A stretch of DNA of 64,000 bases from Adiantum capillus-veneris (GCA_014529385.2 CM043953.1:66379872-66443871); one strand, 5' to 3'. Positions 12,360 through 24,898 are shown, counted from the first letter of the stretch. Notes: generated by a model from the sequence alone, not told the origin. Numbers and translations are program-made.

Positions 12360-15300
12360 ATGGCTGGATCACAAGACACTGCTCTTTACAATATCAAGAA
12401 GCTGGATGGAACCAATTTCCCATTGTGGAAGAAGCAGATTTGGCACGTGTTGGTACAAAAGAAGCAGATAAAACCTATAAAGCTCAAGGGGATAAAACCA
12501 GAAGATATGGACGAAGATGAATGGAGCGAAATGGATGAATTGGCACTTTCTACCATTATGTTGACTTGGCAAAAAGCGTTTACTTCAATGTAGCAGATGA
12601 GATGTCGTCTTATCAAGCATGGTTAAAGCTGAGTGATCTTTATGAGAAGCAGAGTGCAGCTTCACTGGTATACTGGCTTAAGAAGCTTGTTGACCATAAG
12701 ATGAAAGAAGGGACACCTATGTCCAATCATCTGAATGAATTCAACACAATCTATAGTCAGTTGTCAGCTCAAGGTGTCAAGTTTGATGAACCTGTTAGAG
12801 CTATGTTCCTGTTGATCACATTGCCGGAAAGTTAGGACACTTTTCGCACAGCTTTGAGTAATTCTGCACCTCTAGATGGTTTGAACATAGCAGGTGTAGA
12901 AGGAAGTCTGCTTACTGAAGAAACCAATAGAAAGACAATGGACAAAGGCAAAGGAACAGCCTTAGTTGTCAGGGGAAGGACCAAAGAAAAGTACAAAGGT
13001 GAAAAGAGGAATCAGTCTTGTAGCAAGTCCCGCAGTGCTAAAGGCAAGACTGACATAGAATGCTACCATTGTGGCAAGAAGGGTCACATGAAAAGAGACT
13101 GCAGAGAATGGAAAGCAGAAAAAGGCAAAGAGAAAGCTGAAGACCATGGTGAGAAGAACAAGTCCTCAGTGAAGATTCAAGAAATAAATGTGACAAACAC
13201 TGTTGCAGAGGATGACAGTCTAGTGTCAGGAGACATCTACTTCTTGAAGAATACAATGGACTGAGCTCTTCTTACAGCATCTGATGGAAATGCACTGAGT
13301 GACTGGATTATAGACTTAGGGGCATCACTTCATGTGTCTCCAAACAAGGAGTGGTTTACCTCTTATGTGACCACTAAAGATCATGTTCGGCTAGGCAATG
13401 GGCAGACATGTGAGATCTTAGGTGTTGGAGATGTTCAATTGAAGTTTCAGAATGGCTCTTCTTTCACGCTGAAGAATGTAAGACATGTTCCCGCAATTAC
13501 AAAGAGCTTGATCAGCACAGGTTTACTTGATGATGTTGGCTACGTCACCACTTTTGGACAGAACATGTGGAAGATATCCAAGGGTTCTATGACAGTAGCA
13601 CATGGAGTAAAGTCTGGAGGACTTTACATGATTTATGTATCAAATGTCTCTAAAAATGTAATCAATGTAACCGAGCAACCGAACGTTTCTTTGTGGCATA
13701 GCCGGTTAGGACATATGTCCAAGAAGGGAATGGAAATCTTGTCTCGTTTTGGTTATTTGCCTGGCTTTTCATTTAATGATTTTGAATTCTGTGAACATTG
13801 TCTGAATGGTAAGCAAACACAGCATCCACATAAGCATAGAAGCATTAGAAGAGATACACAGTTGGCACTTGTTCATAGTGATTTGTGTGGACCTATGCCT
13901 AACCTATCTCTAGGGGGAGCTTCTTACTTTATAACATTTATAGATGATTACTCGAGGAAAGTATGGGTTTACTTTCTCAAGCACAAGGATGAAGCGTTTA
14001 GTGCTTTCAAAACGTTTGTGACACTTGTGGAGAATCAGAGTGGCAAGAAGCTTAAATGCTTACGCACTGACAATGGTGGAGAGTATGTTTCAAAGGCCTT
14101 TCAGGACTTTTGTGAGTCAAAAGGTATAAAACGTGAACTTACTGCTCCTTACAATCCTCCTCAAAATGGTGTTGCTGAGAGGATGAATAGGACCATACAA
14201 GAGAAGGTCAGAAGTATGTTGTCTAATGCACAGCTGCCAAATGGGTTTTGGGCTGAAGCTGTATCAACAGCTGTTCATCTTGTAAATAGATCTCCTAGCA
14301 AGGTTTTGCAGAAGGATTCAGTGCCAGAGATGGTATGGTCAGGCAAAATGCCCTCATACAGGCAACTCAGAGTCTTTGGTTGTGAGGCATATACTCACGT
14401 TCCAAAGGAATTTAGGAACAAACTTGAGCCAAAGAGTAGAAAGTGCATCTTTCTAGGCTATGGTAATTCTGGTGAGATGGGGTACAGACTTTGGGATCCC
14501 AAATCCAGAAAGGTTGTCCGCAGCAATGATGTTCACTTTAATGAATCCAAATATCATTCTAAACCAGAGAGGGTTGAGGAGATTAGAAGAGTTGTCTTCC
14601 AAGAAGATGGACCTGCACGTGCAAGAAAAAATGTCAGGGCTCAAGAGGAGCAAGGACATGATAGAGTGGAACCACAGGTTGTGGCTGAGTCTGAGCCACC
14701 TATTGTGCGTAGATCTGGATGTGTCACGCGACCTCCTGATAGGTTTGTTCCATCTATGAACTATGTCATGTTGACTGATTGCAATGAGCCTTCATGTTAC
14801 AAGGAAGCAGTGCAAAGGACTCCGGGAATTGGCAATTGGCCATGCACTCAGAGATGACAGCTCTGCATAAAAACAAGACATGGAAGCTAGTTAAATTACC
14901 ACAGGGCAAAAAGGCTCTACCTTGTAAATGGGTTTACAGGTATAAGATCACTGCTCATGATAGTCAGCCAAAGTACAAAGCAAGGCTTGTTGCCAAGGGC
15001 TTTAAGCAAGAACAAGGCATTGACTTTGATGAAGTCTTCTCTCCGGTGGTCAAGATGACTACATTGAGATGCTTTCTTGCATTGATTGCCATATTAGATT
15101 TGGTGTTGCACCAAATGGATGTCAAGACAGCGTTCTTGCATGGTGATTTAGATGTGGAAATTTACATGCAGCAGCCAGAAGGGTTTGTTGAGAAAGGCAA
15201 GGAAGATTGGGTATGCCAATTGTTAAAGAGTCTTTATGGCTTAAAACAATCACCGAGGGCATGGTACCATAAATTCCACAAGTTTATGCTTTCTCAAGGC

Positions 15301-16334
15301 TAAAAACGTAGTGAGTTCAATCACTGTCTATATACAAAGAAGGCTAAGGATGGCAGTTGGATGATCCTTATTTTGTATGTGGATGACATGTTGATTGCTG
15401 GCAAGCACTTGGAAGAAATTTCAGCTTTGAAGTCAAAGATGGAAAAATCGTTTGACATGAAAGACATGGGTGAGGCAAGTCATATACTTGGTATGCGCAT
15501 TGAGAGAGACAGATCAAAGAAGTTGATTTGGTTATCTCAAACAGAGTATATTGACAAGGTTTTGCAACGTTTCAATATGGAGAAGGGAAAGGCATTGAGT
15601 GTTCCATTTCCACCATATGTGAAACTTAGCAAACAAGATTTTCCTGTGTCTAAGGAAGAAAAGGCTGAAATGGATAAGATTCCATATGCATCTGCAGTGG
15701 GTAGTTTGATGTATGCAATGATTGCTACTCGCCCAGACATTGCATTTGCAGTGGCAGTAGTAAGTCGATACATGTCAAACCCAGGCAAGAAACATTGGGA
15801 GGCACTGAAAGGAATATTGAGATACCTGAAAGCTACAAAGATTATGCGTATATGCTATGGGAGTCAGGAGCTAAGTGTAAAGGGTTTTACAGACTCAGAT
15901 TATGCAGGTGACTTAGACAACCAAAGGTCTACGTCAGGGTATGTCTTTACATTGGCTGGTGGAGCAGTATCATGGCGTTCTAGATTACAAGATTGTGTTA
16001 CTCAGTCTACTACAGAGGCTGAATATGTTGCAGCATCAGAGGCATGCAAAGAATCAATTTGGCTTAATCGACTAGTAACAGATTTGGGAATCAAAGAAGA
16101 GATGCCTGTGTTATATTGTGATAGTCAAAGTGCTATACAATTGGCTCGCAATCCAGTTTATCACTCAAAGACAAAGCATGTGGATGTGAAGTATCATTTC
16201 ATCAGGGAAATTCCGAGGATAAGCAACTTCAGCTTGTCAAAGTTCACACCACAGAAAATCCTGCTGATCTAATTACAAAAGGACTTCCCTCAGAGAGCTT
16301 TGCGCATTTTCGCAAGCAGTTAGGTGTAGGGTAG
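12360..16334 (+). pseudogene. Copia gag-pol polyprotein, broken
   Basis: The ATG at 12360 begins MAGSQDTALYNIKKLDG, a copia Gag start. Domains in order: UBN2-type gag; CCHC knuckle CYHCGKKGHMKRDC (about 13062-13103); protease with IIDLGAS near 13306-13325, where DLG replaces the catalytic DSG; GAG-pre-integrase HSRLGHMSKKG and CEHCLNGK; integrase core with HSDLCGPM, TDNGGEYVS and NGVAERMNRT; RT with YVDDMLIAG near 15373-15400; RNase H with DSDYAGD, TTEAEYVAASEA and the terminal KTKHVDVKYHFI. Breaks: a frameshift near 12560, TAG at 12833, TGA at 13262, a frameshift near 14815, TAA at 15301 and a frameshift near 16210. The last frame would end at 16334. Together these proteins would package and reverse-transcribe the element and integrate it. 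Confidence 0.95.
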
Positions 16335-16410
16335 TACATCACTTCTCTACATCTCTTGTATATTAGCTTGTATAGTAGCTTCTCTCACACTTAAAGTACC
16401 ACATTGGACT

Positions 16411-16423
16411 TTAAGTGGGAGGT
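16411..16423 (+). promoter_or_regulatory. Copia polypurine tract
   Basis: The purine-rich TTAAGTGGGAGGT directly before the 3' LTR, the expected primer for plus-strand synthesis. Confidence 0.85.
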
Positions 16424-16615
16424 TGTTGGGGTATAAAGCCCAATGTGGTCGCCCAGGTAAGTGGGCGGGCCGCCAGGTATGTACACATATTCTTTTGTAA
16501 AAACCTAATAAGAACTCACTATGCTCTACACATTACAGTAGAGCGAGTTCACCATATCGTCGTGCTCTTCTTCTCGCACTCTCTCTCGCGTCGCACTTCC
16601 GATCGTACTCCTTCA
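16424..16615 (+). repeat. Copia 3' LTR
   Basis: 192 bp, four substitutions from the 5' LTR, followed by the TAGTC duplication and then resumption of the G1 LTR. Confidence 0.95.
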
Positions 16616-17077
16616 TAGTCTAGATGCACTACACCAAGAAAATAGATTGAATAACACTTAAATGACTTAAAATTGTCACATTGAACGCCTCAAGCTGGTA
16701 ATGGTTAGCCAAAGGGGAAATTTGATTACAAAAGTTGTCGTTAACGGTACTGCTTGACAATTCCTGAGTTGGTGAGAGCTTTAATCCTCCGAGAATCCAC
16801 CCACGAAGGTAAAATTCTTCCCTGGCTTCACATTGAAGCTTATCTCCTTAGAATGGCTATCATTAGCACTTAGAATCAGTTCTCCTCTGCTTAGGTCAAG
16901 TGCAGAGAAACCGAGACTTCCGTGCCCAAAGTCTACTTTGTCCTGCTTGGCATCTCCCACTTCACATCCCTGTTGGTATCTCCTTACTCCATGCAAGGCC
17001 AAGCCATCACACTCTTTGCTTCATACCTTCATCGTCCTTATCACATCCTTCATGTTGTTCTTGAGAACTCCAATAAG

Positions 17078-17322
<245 letters not shown>

Positions 17323-17438
17323 CCCTTTTCTTATTTCAATATTCCTTTTAATTGAGTGGTCAACCATCCCATTTGGCTCATGCGCGGCCTTCCCTTGGCT
17401 CATGTGGGCGACCACCACAAGGCCTCAAAGTGCAAGCG

Positions 17439-17806
17439 CTAGTGAGCATTTGGAGGGATGCCCTCAATTCCTATACGCTTACAAGTGCTTCCAGCTTCGT
17501 TGCCATAGCCATATTGGTCATTTTTCGCAAGTAATGCGCTCCAAAAGACGACCCTTTGAATTAAAATCTCATTAAACATCTTATGTTCTCTGGTAAGGGA
17601 ACCACATTTGACATGCATCTCGACCAAAGCAATGTTGATCATGGCATTTTCCCTTTACATCTCTGCTTGCCCTTGCCCTATCTAGCATAATATCACGCTC
17701 AAAAGCTCCTCAAACACTTGTTGCACTCTTAAGTGCACATTACAAAATTCGGAATACATATCAACTAGGGCACTGCCTGAGATGACATTTTGGATGATGC
17801 TCCTTG
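17439..17806 (-). pseudogene. PPR-repeat gene fragment
   Basis: The minus strand encodes two consecutive pentatricopeptide-like units in one frame. The first has VISGSALVDMYSEFCNV followed by QQVFEELLS; the second has NIALVEMHVKCGSL, KMFNEI and RVVFWSALLAK, ending with GIPPNAH. The pattern (ALVDMYxKCG, then xxVFxxM, then VVxWxALI, then GIxPN) is diagnostic of plant PLS-class PPR proteins, which bind organellar RNA. In-frame stops occur between the units (near 17690 and 17665), and no start, targeting peptide or further repeats are seen. It is a detached fragment of a host gene or retrocopy. Confidence 0.75.
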
Positions 17807-19076
17807 ATCGATTATTGCCCTATTAAGTGCAACGCATTCCAGAACCCGATAGAACGCCAAAAACTCCCAGTTGACACTGACCGAGGCGACCAAACTAGTA
17901 TGGAACAGGCCCCCGAGAAACTTAAACTGCCAATCTTGGCAACCAAAGCTCCAATTTCCGATCTAAAAAGATCGACGTGCCCCACAAGTCGAGCACTTCA
18001 AGCCCATTAATTCACTTTCTCCCTGATCCCTCATCTCTAATTGCCCAATCCGGTATAGATCTGCAATCGGCTCAAACTTCAAACTAACATAACTTCCTCA
18101 CCATAGCTCCAATTGATGAACCGTAAAGACAGGCTCGTAGAGCACCTTGAGCACTACAGTTCTATCCCCATAAACTTTCATTTTTAGACACCCCATACAA
18201 CTCACGTTTAGCATAAAAACATAAGTTATGGCCCCTTAAAGCCGCACCTAGCATACATTAAGCATTAAACTTGGCCTATTAACAAGCCCTGATTACTGCT
18301 CAATAAATGTGTAGGCTTCAAAGAAGCTTAGCTTGCATTTCTTTTCTCTTTTTTCCATCATGCAAGCTGAGCGGCACGACACTGTGGTCTTCTTGATACA
18401 ATTGGTGGAGATGAATGAGAAGTAGTATATAAGAATAGTGTGTCTGAGGTTACGATTGTATTGCTTTTGTGGTGCATAGATCTCTTTTTTGATTGTGAAT
18501 TTGCGTTCTGATGTTGCGGGTGTGGTGGCATCCCCATGCTTTTTTTATGTTATGCTTGAGAGGGTGGCTCCCTTGCTAGACGGACTCTTCGAGTTGGATG
18601 GCATTTCACATTCTTCTCGATAGGGTGGCTCCCTTGTTTAGCTAGAGCTTGGATGCCATGGCTCAGCTGGGCTTTTCAAGGTTGATATATGTCAGTAGGA
18701 GTTTGTGAGCCATATGGATAAATTTCAAGCGCCTAGTGCAACATGGCACAATTGAATAGCCTCCGATCCCTCTAATCAAAAACTCTAAAGGGTGCTTGCT
18801 AGTGCCACGTAGGCACTAGCGCTCGAAATCTATCATCCACTCCCGTTTGTGAGTGTTGAAAAAAAAGGAATCTTTCGTTCGTGAGTGTTGAAAAAAGAGG
18901 AAAAAGATTCAATCTTGCTAGCTGAGAGCAAGAGGAGAAGAGAAAATATTTAACGGCTACATTCTAGAAAAAATAATCATAAAAGTACTCAAAAATTTAG
19001 CTCAATTTTTCAAAGATTCCTCTTGAAAAATTATGAAGCTGTGAAGTTCCAACGTTTTTCAATACCTACCAAAATT
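17807..19076. other. No gene recognised
   Basis: AT-rich sequence with two short related blocks near 18555-18640 (GGGTGGCTCCCTTG twice). No coding signal, tRNA or LTR boundary was recognised. Confidence 0.4.
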
Positions 19077-19141
19077 TCAAAGTCTGAAGACTAAACCCCT
19101 TGAATTTTGAAATGTTGCAACCAGACGTTCACAGGTCCCCT

Positions 19142-19481
19142 CCACACTATCTCGCACGGGCATGCTCAAATGGGATCGACGGCTAAGGTGATCTTGGCCG
19201 TCGGATGTGCATTTGGTAAATTCGGTGCATTTGGTAAATTCGGGTCGATCTGCACCCCATGTCTCAAACCCCCGACCTCCCCACCATGCGCCATGTGCAC
19301 TAAACACTACGCCCTCATGCGTACGTTGAAATATAGGCGATTCGAGTATATCATATTGTAAATGTGGGTCGATTAGTAAATTCGGGGCAACTTCAGATCT
19401 CACGGTCCATAATTGACGCGCGTCGCCTTTTTCCTCCTCCACCATTGATCCCATTTGACCATGCCCGTGTGATATAGTGAT
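19142..19481. repeat. Inverted repeat, possible fold-back element
   Basis: About 35 bp at 19142-19176 recur inverted at 19447-19481 with about four mismatches (the shared core contains GATCCCATTTGA and the complement of CACGGGCATG). The loop of about 270 bp has a small direct duplication of GCATTTGGTAAATTCGG (19208-19242). No target duplication was found, so the element type is open. Confidence 0.5.
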
Positions 19482-19725
19482 GACCGAAAAGCGACGTGGC
19501 ACATTTCCGCACGCAAGCTCCAGCAATCCGTGGGGACGTGCAGCACGGAGTGTACCATGCCGTACAGTGTACCTTTGGTCCCTTGAGCGTACCAACTAAG
19601 CGTGTTCTTATTAAATCGTTCTGCAATGAATCTGCAACAAGGAAGCTTCCTGGCAATAATGGCTGCCTGCTTCCTCCTGTCCACTAACTAATATAAGCTC
19701 ATCGTGAGCGTACCATCGACATCTC

Positions 19726-19749
19726 TGTGTGTGTGTGTGTGTGTGTGTG
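19726..19749. repeat. (TG)n microsatellite
   Basis: 24 bp of TG repeats directly before a 67-bp tandem duplication. Confidence 0.9.
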
Positions 19750-19874
19750 CAGTCGTGCCCACATCCATAATCTTCACATGGCTCTTTCCTGCGTGATGCT
19801 GCCCTCTCTCTTTCTGCAGCCGTGCCCACATTCATAATCTTCACATGGCTCTTTCCTGCGTGATGCTGCCCTCG
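19750..19874. repeat. 67-bp tandem duplication
   Basis: 19750-19816 and 19817-19874 are nearly identical (both contain CATAATCTTCACATGGCTC). No gene is supported here. Confidence 0.85.
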
Positions 19875-20263
19875 CGTTCTTACAGAAAGCTTCGCTCACG
19901 TACTCATGTAGCGGGCTATGGCGGGCTGAAGAGACGAGATCGGGACACCGCGAGGCTATCTGCCCATCCAAGTGGGCGAAACCTCGCAACGTTTCTTCGT
20001 GAAGGCCCACCTGGTAAACCACCCCCTCTTGGCGGACCTCCTCCTCAAGTCAGCACAAGTGTATGGCTCTGATGCCCCCACTCTCCATTCCCTTCTCCAG
20101 GTCTTGTGATGACATTGCCTTTCCGAGGATATGAACTTGGGCCTTTAGGCACCCCCCACCCCCAACTTCATATTGTGATTCTTTGTCCTTACTGCCTTGC
20201 AGGACAGGATCCCCATGGTATAGATCATGGTCACCCCTTATTTTTATCACTAAAAGTTCATGA

Positions 20264-20301
<38 letters not shown>

Positions 20302-20340
20302 GTTACATCTTTACATCGTGATGATGAAATCCATCATCTT
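19875..20340. other. No gene recognised; (CT)n at 20266-20296
   Basis: Mixed-composition sequence ending in a CT tract just downstream of the LINE fragment. Confidence 0.4.
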
Positions 20341-20734
20341 GACCTACAAATGAGCAGGTTGAGCTACACAATCTTCCATTAGCTTGTCTCTTATCATAGA
20401 CCACGGTAAGGTAAAACTTTGGAAAGTGTGTGAATAAAACAAATCTGAGTTTCTAGCATTCCGCAGAAAAGACATCCAAACTCTGAGAGAAGCAATACAT
20501 AAGTCCAAGCCTTCAGCATTAGTTTTAATTGTTCCAAAAAGCAGATTGTACTTATTGGAGATCTTAACTTTCCATTGCATTATACATACATTATACAAGC
20601 ATAACCACCAAGAGTGAAATGTAAGGAAATTTCAAAACAAATGTCTAACAATTTCAAGCTGACCACAGCTAGGACAATTGTCATCAGACATGTTCTTCCT
20701 GGCTAGAAACTCACCTATGGGGAGAGCCCATGTT
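20341..20734 (-). pseudogene. LINE ORF2 C-terminus (RT zinc-binding domain)
   Basis: Read leftward from 20734 the frame gives TWALPIGEFLARKNMSDD then CPSCGQLEIVRHLF, a stop where a tryptophan is usual, then NF and WWLCLY. This is the zinc-binding domain found after the reverse transcriptase of plant L1-type LINEs (CxxC, then an ExxxHLF/W pattern). The rest, to about 20341, is a helix-rich C-terminal tail with WKVKISNKYNLLFG. The hAT element boundary at 20735 cuts the frame, and similar LINE-like text (DAWCPSVSFKCKV) resumes on the minus strand at about 37690-37740. Confidence 0.65.
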
Positions 20735-21010
20735 CAGGGATTTTAATTACGCGATGACGCATATTGTTAAATGTTAATTATTGTTGTTATTATCACTATT
20801 TTTTTCATGTTAATAACATATCTAATGTCATGACCTACGAAAACCGGTAGAAAACATAGAACTGACGGGACAACCAACAATCCCGGCAAGCCCGACGGGT
20901 TTAATATGAAACCCGGCGGGCCCGGCGGGACAAGCAAGAATCCCGTCGGGCCTGTCGTGTACCCCCTCCATATTTGGCGGCTCTATATAACCCTTTTATA
21001 GACATCACAT
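20735..21010 (+). promoter_or_regulatory. hAT left terminus and putative promoter
   Basis: The terminal CAGGGATTT is followed by AT-rich sequence, repeated GGCGGG/CCCGGC motifs (20880-20960), then a TATA-like CTCTATATAACC near 20982 and CATCA repeats. The same order appears inverted at the right end, so each terminus may drive an inward transcript. Confidence 0.5.
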
Positions 21011-21109
21011 CACATCACATCACCTCTTCCTCTAAATTTGGTCATCCTTTAAAATTTAGAAGAAAAACTAAAGGTAAAAAAATGAATAGTCTTTAAAACA
21101 AATTAAAAC

Positions 21110-21872
21110 TTAATGTAACTCCGATCATGGATCATTAGTTCTTTTTTGGATTGAACTGGTTCTTGAAAGGAGGTAGAAAGGTGAATCTTTGGGTCGGTAT
21201 CTCTACATTTGGGATGGACTGATCTCACGTTTGGTTCACCGTTATATTTGCTAAATTGATTGCTATATTGATTAGAACTACTATCATGGGTCATTAGTTC
21301 TTTTTTGGACTGAACTGATTCTTGAAAAGAGATAGAAAGGTGAATCTTTGGGTCGATATCTCTACTTTTGGGATGGAATGATCACATGTTTGATTCACCG
21401 CTGTATTTGCTTGCTATTCCGATTAGAGCTCCAATCATGGGTCATTAGTTCTTTTTTGGACTGGATTGTTCATGAAAGGAGGTAGAAAGGTGAATCTTTG
21501 GGTCGATATCTCTACTTTTGGGATGGACTGATCACATGTTTGATTCACCGTTGTATTTGATTTCTATTTCGATTAGAGCTCCAATCATGGGTCATTAGTT
21601 CTTTTTTGGACTGGACTGATTCATGAAAGGAGGTAGGAAGGTGAATCTTTGGGTCGATATCTCTACTTTTGGGATGGACTGATCACATGTTTGATTCACC
21701 GTTGTATTTGCTTGCTATTTCGATTAGAGCTCCAATCATGGGTCATTAATTCTTTTTTGGACTCGAGTGATTCATGACAGGAGGTAGGAAGGTGAATCTT
21801 TGGGTCGATATCTCTACTTTTGGGATGGACTGATCACATATTTGATTCACCGTTGTATTTGCTTGCTCATGT
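21110..21872 (+). repeat. hAT left subterminal array, 5 units of about 150 bp
   Basis: The motif ATCATGGGTCATTAGTTC recurs at about 21124, 21283, 21434, 21584 and 21735 (spacing 159, 151, 150, 151). Each unit contains GTGAATCTTTGGGTCG and TTGATTCACCG variants. Subterminal repeats are typical transposase-binding regions in hAT elements, but units this long are unusual. No coding frame. Confidence 0.9.
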
Positions 21873-22011
21873 TTGAGTAGATTGAGGTTTCTTCCCTTCA
21901 GGCTTCACTACTACTCTTGTGTGTGATATTGATTATAACACTAATGTTTGGTTTGAATAATACTTGAAAGAAGTGATAGCATACTGAGGATGTCTACTGA
22001 GGGTTCTTGAC

Positions 22012-23089
22012 ATGTACTGTCAGAGGATGTCTACTATGTTAAAACTGTCGTGCGAAACTAGATTTTGCACCAACTACTATACGGTAGAATCACTAATAAA
22101 AAATAAGAATGTTGTGATGGAGACATTTGTTTGTGCCACTTTTTCAGAATGGGAGGCCGGTCAAAGGGAGAAGATAAAAAGCAAAATAGAGGTGATCAAA
22201 GATCTACTAGCTGATCGCCACTTCTGGGATGATGTGGTGGATGTGCACAATGTCATGATGCCAATTATGCTCGCATTACGCCAACTGGATTCTGCCTTGC
22301 CTAACATAGGTAAGGTGTGGATGGCTTGGTGGAGTATTCAAGAAAGCCTTGCAAATCCAGAGGAGCCCCAGGAGCCAATTATGAAGCCTTGGAAGACACC
22401 ATTCACTCAAAAGAGGAGAGAAATTTTGAAAGTATGTGCATGGTCGATGGGTTGGAGCACATAGTCCACTACGCAGCATAGATTTCTTATTGGATCCAAA
22501 GTATTGGGCAACGGAAATAGACAAACTTGATGAGGAGGTACTGGAAGACTTTTATGATGTGATAGGCAGGTTTTATGCTGATCTTGATGAGCATGCATCA
22601 GCTGCTACTGATCTTACGAAGTTTGAACTCAAAGAGGGTAAGTTTGGTACAGAATTTGTGCAGAAACTTGCCACGGAGCAACCGACATGGAAGTGGTGGA
22701 TGATGAATGGTGGTAGTGCACCCACCCTTAAACGCCTAGCTGTTAGAATCCTAGCCCAATGTGCATCCAATTCAAGTTCTTAGAGAAACTGGAGTACATA
22801 TAAATATGTACATTCCACCATCAGAAACCGCCTTCTAAATTCAAGAGCTGAAAAATTGGTGTATATGTACTGCAACCATCGGCTATTGGCAAGAGTGCAA
22901 GCTGAGAACTACAAAGAGGAGATGCCGCGCTGGACTTATGATGTAACCAATGATGAGGTGGACGAAGACAGTAAGCTACAAGAGGAATCTCATGAAGTAG
23001 AAACTACATGTACTTTAGAAGAGATTGAAGAGAATTTGGAAATTGAACCAACTTTGACCTGTCGCAGCAAGCAACAATGGTTTAATTAA
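22012..23089 (+). pseudogene. hAT transposase, C-terminal half
   Basis: Encodes the end of a hAT-family transposase, which cuts and pastes the element. The first segment (22012-22464) has a TRFCTNYYTVESLIKNK motif and LADRHFWDDV, matching the region before the insertion domain. After a frameshift near 22450, LLDPKYW and the dimerisation domain follow: WKWWMMNGGSAPTLKRLA, then a stop at 22781 in the place of the CE of the usual CERNWS motif, then RNWSTYKYVHSTIRNRLL and LVYMYCNHRLL. The tail is acidic and ends at 23089. The N-terminal BED zinc finger and first catalytic part are missing; the repeat array stands where they would be. Plus strand, convergent with the minus-strand RING gene whose stop is at 23214. 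Confidence 0.85.
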
Positions 23090-23213
23090 TAGATTATCGA
23101 ATCCATTGAGTGACTTCTGTTTAAGTTTAGAAGCTGTTCAGAATCCATTGAGTCACAATTCACTAATAAATTCTCGCAATACAACGAGTAAATGTTTTCA
23201 AATGTTACAAAAA

Positions 23214-23375
23214 CTATCCAAGTGATAGTGAAATATTTGTGAAAATATCTTCATTCTCCTGTTCACGCTGACCTTTAAGCTTATTATAGTCTTCAGAAAT
23301 TTTGAACATTGCATATAGCTTTTTGGATATCTCATACTCACATATAGCACAATGAAAGCTATTAATCATGCTTTG
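23214..23375 (-). pseudogene. RING-type cargo gene, 3' part (split by gypsy insertion)
   Basis: The minus-strand frame contains HCAICEYEISKKLYAMFKIS and ends in LSLSLG and a stop at 23214. It is the continuation of the gene at 33371-34165. The gypsy element inserted with a CTTTG duplication, and reading across the insertion keeps the frame and places CxxC about ten residues after the final cysteine of the RING core. The segment therefore supplies the last zinc ligand pair and a C-terminal coiled tail. Convergent with the transposase. Confidence 0.7.
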
Positions 23376-24894
23376 TGATAGCGGGAAAAAGAGCAGTGCA
23401 ATCGGGTGGCCTCTGTACTCGTGCACACTCCACAAACCACGCCTCATGCAAACAAGCAAAGAACAAAACAAAGGGGGCACCACCCAAAATTAAGAGGTTT
23501 AGGGACCTCACATATAGTGCACATAGGCAAGTGAGACTTCTGGCATTATGATGGCATCAAAACATATGACAAAACACATAGAAACGAAGCTTAGGGACCT
23601 TATGTAGCATATATATACACAAGACATCAGCTTAAAAATACAACGGCATCTGATCATACATAACAAGGATATAGAGAAGCAAGCCAAGGATGGCATAATC
23701 CCTTGTCCAAAACAATCAACCCAGCAAGTAGGTATGATCCTACTAGCAACACATCAATACCTTAGAGAATGATGGCGAGGATGGTGGCCATGGAGCATGA
23801 GAGAAGACTCCTTATTTAGGTTTTAGGGCTAGTAATGTAGCATACTAGAGGGAGAGAGAGAGAGGGAGAGGGAGAGAGAGTAGAGCTCCACCCATAGCTC
23901 CTCGTTGTGAGCAATGTCGTCATAGCTTCGTTGCTTGGTGAAGTGGGTGAAGTGTTGGTTTTGAGTGAGAGAAGGCCTCCTTATATAGGTTTCTGAGAGG
24001 GTTTAGGATTAGGGATAAACATGCTTAAATCCGCTGATTGGGGTTACTTTTTGCTTAGGGTGGTCAACAGATTGAGGTCACCTGATATGTCACCATCAAG
24101 ATATTCTCTAGAGTGATGTGAGAGGGGAGGGTAAATGCTGATTTTTCTGATTGTGACACATGGGGATAAGGCCTTGACCAGCATGTAAGAGCAGGTAAGG
24201 TGGCTGTTGAAACTGGAGGTTCTGCACATGTCAGGGGGGGACCTGCGGGGGGGAGGTGGCAGCTGGGTCCTCCTGAATATCAAATTCTCAAAAAATCCTC
24301 AACCATGGCTTCTTTTGACATGTGTTCTTTGAAAAAATCAGCATGTCTCTTTTCAACTCAAAAGTCTTTATCCCTGTTGACTCACCTTTACCATAAGATT
24401 TTCCCCTTTCCTCCTCCTGTAACTGCATTGTTGATGCCCAATCACTGCTTCTAGTAACAGTGAACTGTTACCTACCAAATACTTATGGTGCAGTAAAAAA
24501 TATTTACCATGGGTAAAAAAAGTTACTGTAGGTAAAAAGTGATTTGTATTTACCATGTAGGTGAAAAATATTTACTGTAGGTAAAAAATATTTACTGTCG
24601 GTAAAAAAAGTGAAAACGGAGTATGCTGTGCTGTGAGTCCACACGAACATCCTCGTGTAAATTTCACTAGAAATTCACACCTAGAATGGGCTATTCTGTA
24701 AGATATAGGTTGTAGGCATGCATAAGAGCTCGTTCCCACGTATCTTCTGTCCATGGCACTTTTTACTCTTTGGTGCTTGTGAAGTAGATTTTTCTTCTCT
24801 TTCGAGATCCCTTGGACTAGAGTATCCTCATCTCCCCAACAACTGACTGTGCCTTTATTGCATCTTCAGAAGGGGTCCTAAAAACCATGCATCA
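23376..24894 (-). repeat. Tat element 3' LTR (left copy)
   Basis: 1,519 bp, TG...CA ends when read on the minus strand. It differs from the right copy by a 25-bp segment near 23493-23517 and a handful of substitutions. The short open frames inside occur twice because the LTR is duplicated and are not genes. Confidence 0.95.
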
Positions 24895-24898
24895 TATA

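Larger units (their letters stand above)
11240..16615 (+). mobile_element. Ty1/copia LTR retrotransposon, full length but defective
   Basis: A 5,376-bp element with 192-bp LTRs (11240-11431 and 16424-16615) differing at four positions, a TAGTC target duplication (11235-11239 and 16616-16620), an initiator-tRNA-type primer site, a polypurine tract and one gag-pol region in copia order (integrase before RT). It sits inside the right LTR of G1, so it is younger than G1. In-frame stops and frameshifts prevent autonomous activity. Confidence 0.97.

Noticed and set aside
20727-20734. A clean 8-bp hAT target duplication
   Set aside because: The flanks share only CCATGT with a one-base offset, so the duplication is recorded as imperfect rather than exact.
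24044-24754. Four short frames that recur exactly at 32515-33225
   Set aside because: They lie in the duplicated LTRs of one retrotransposon; identity reflects LTR duplication, not conserved genes.
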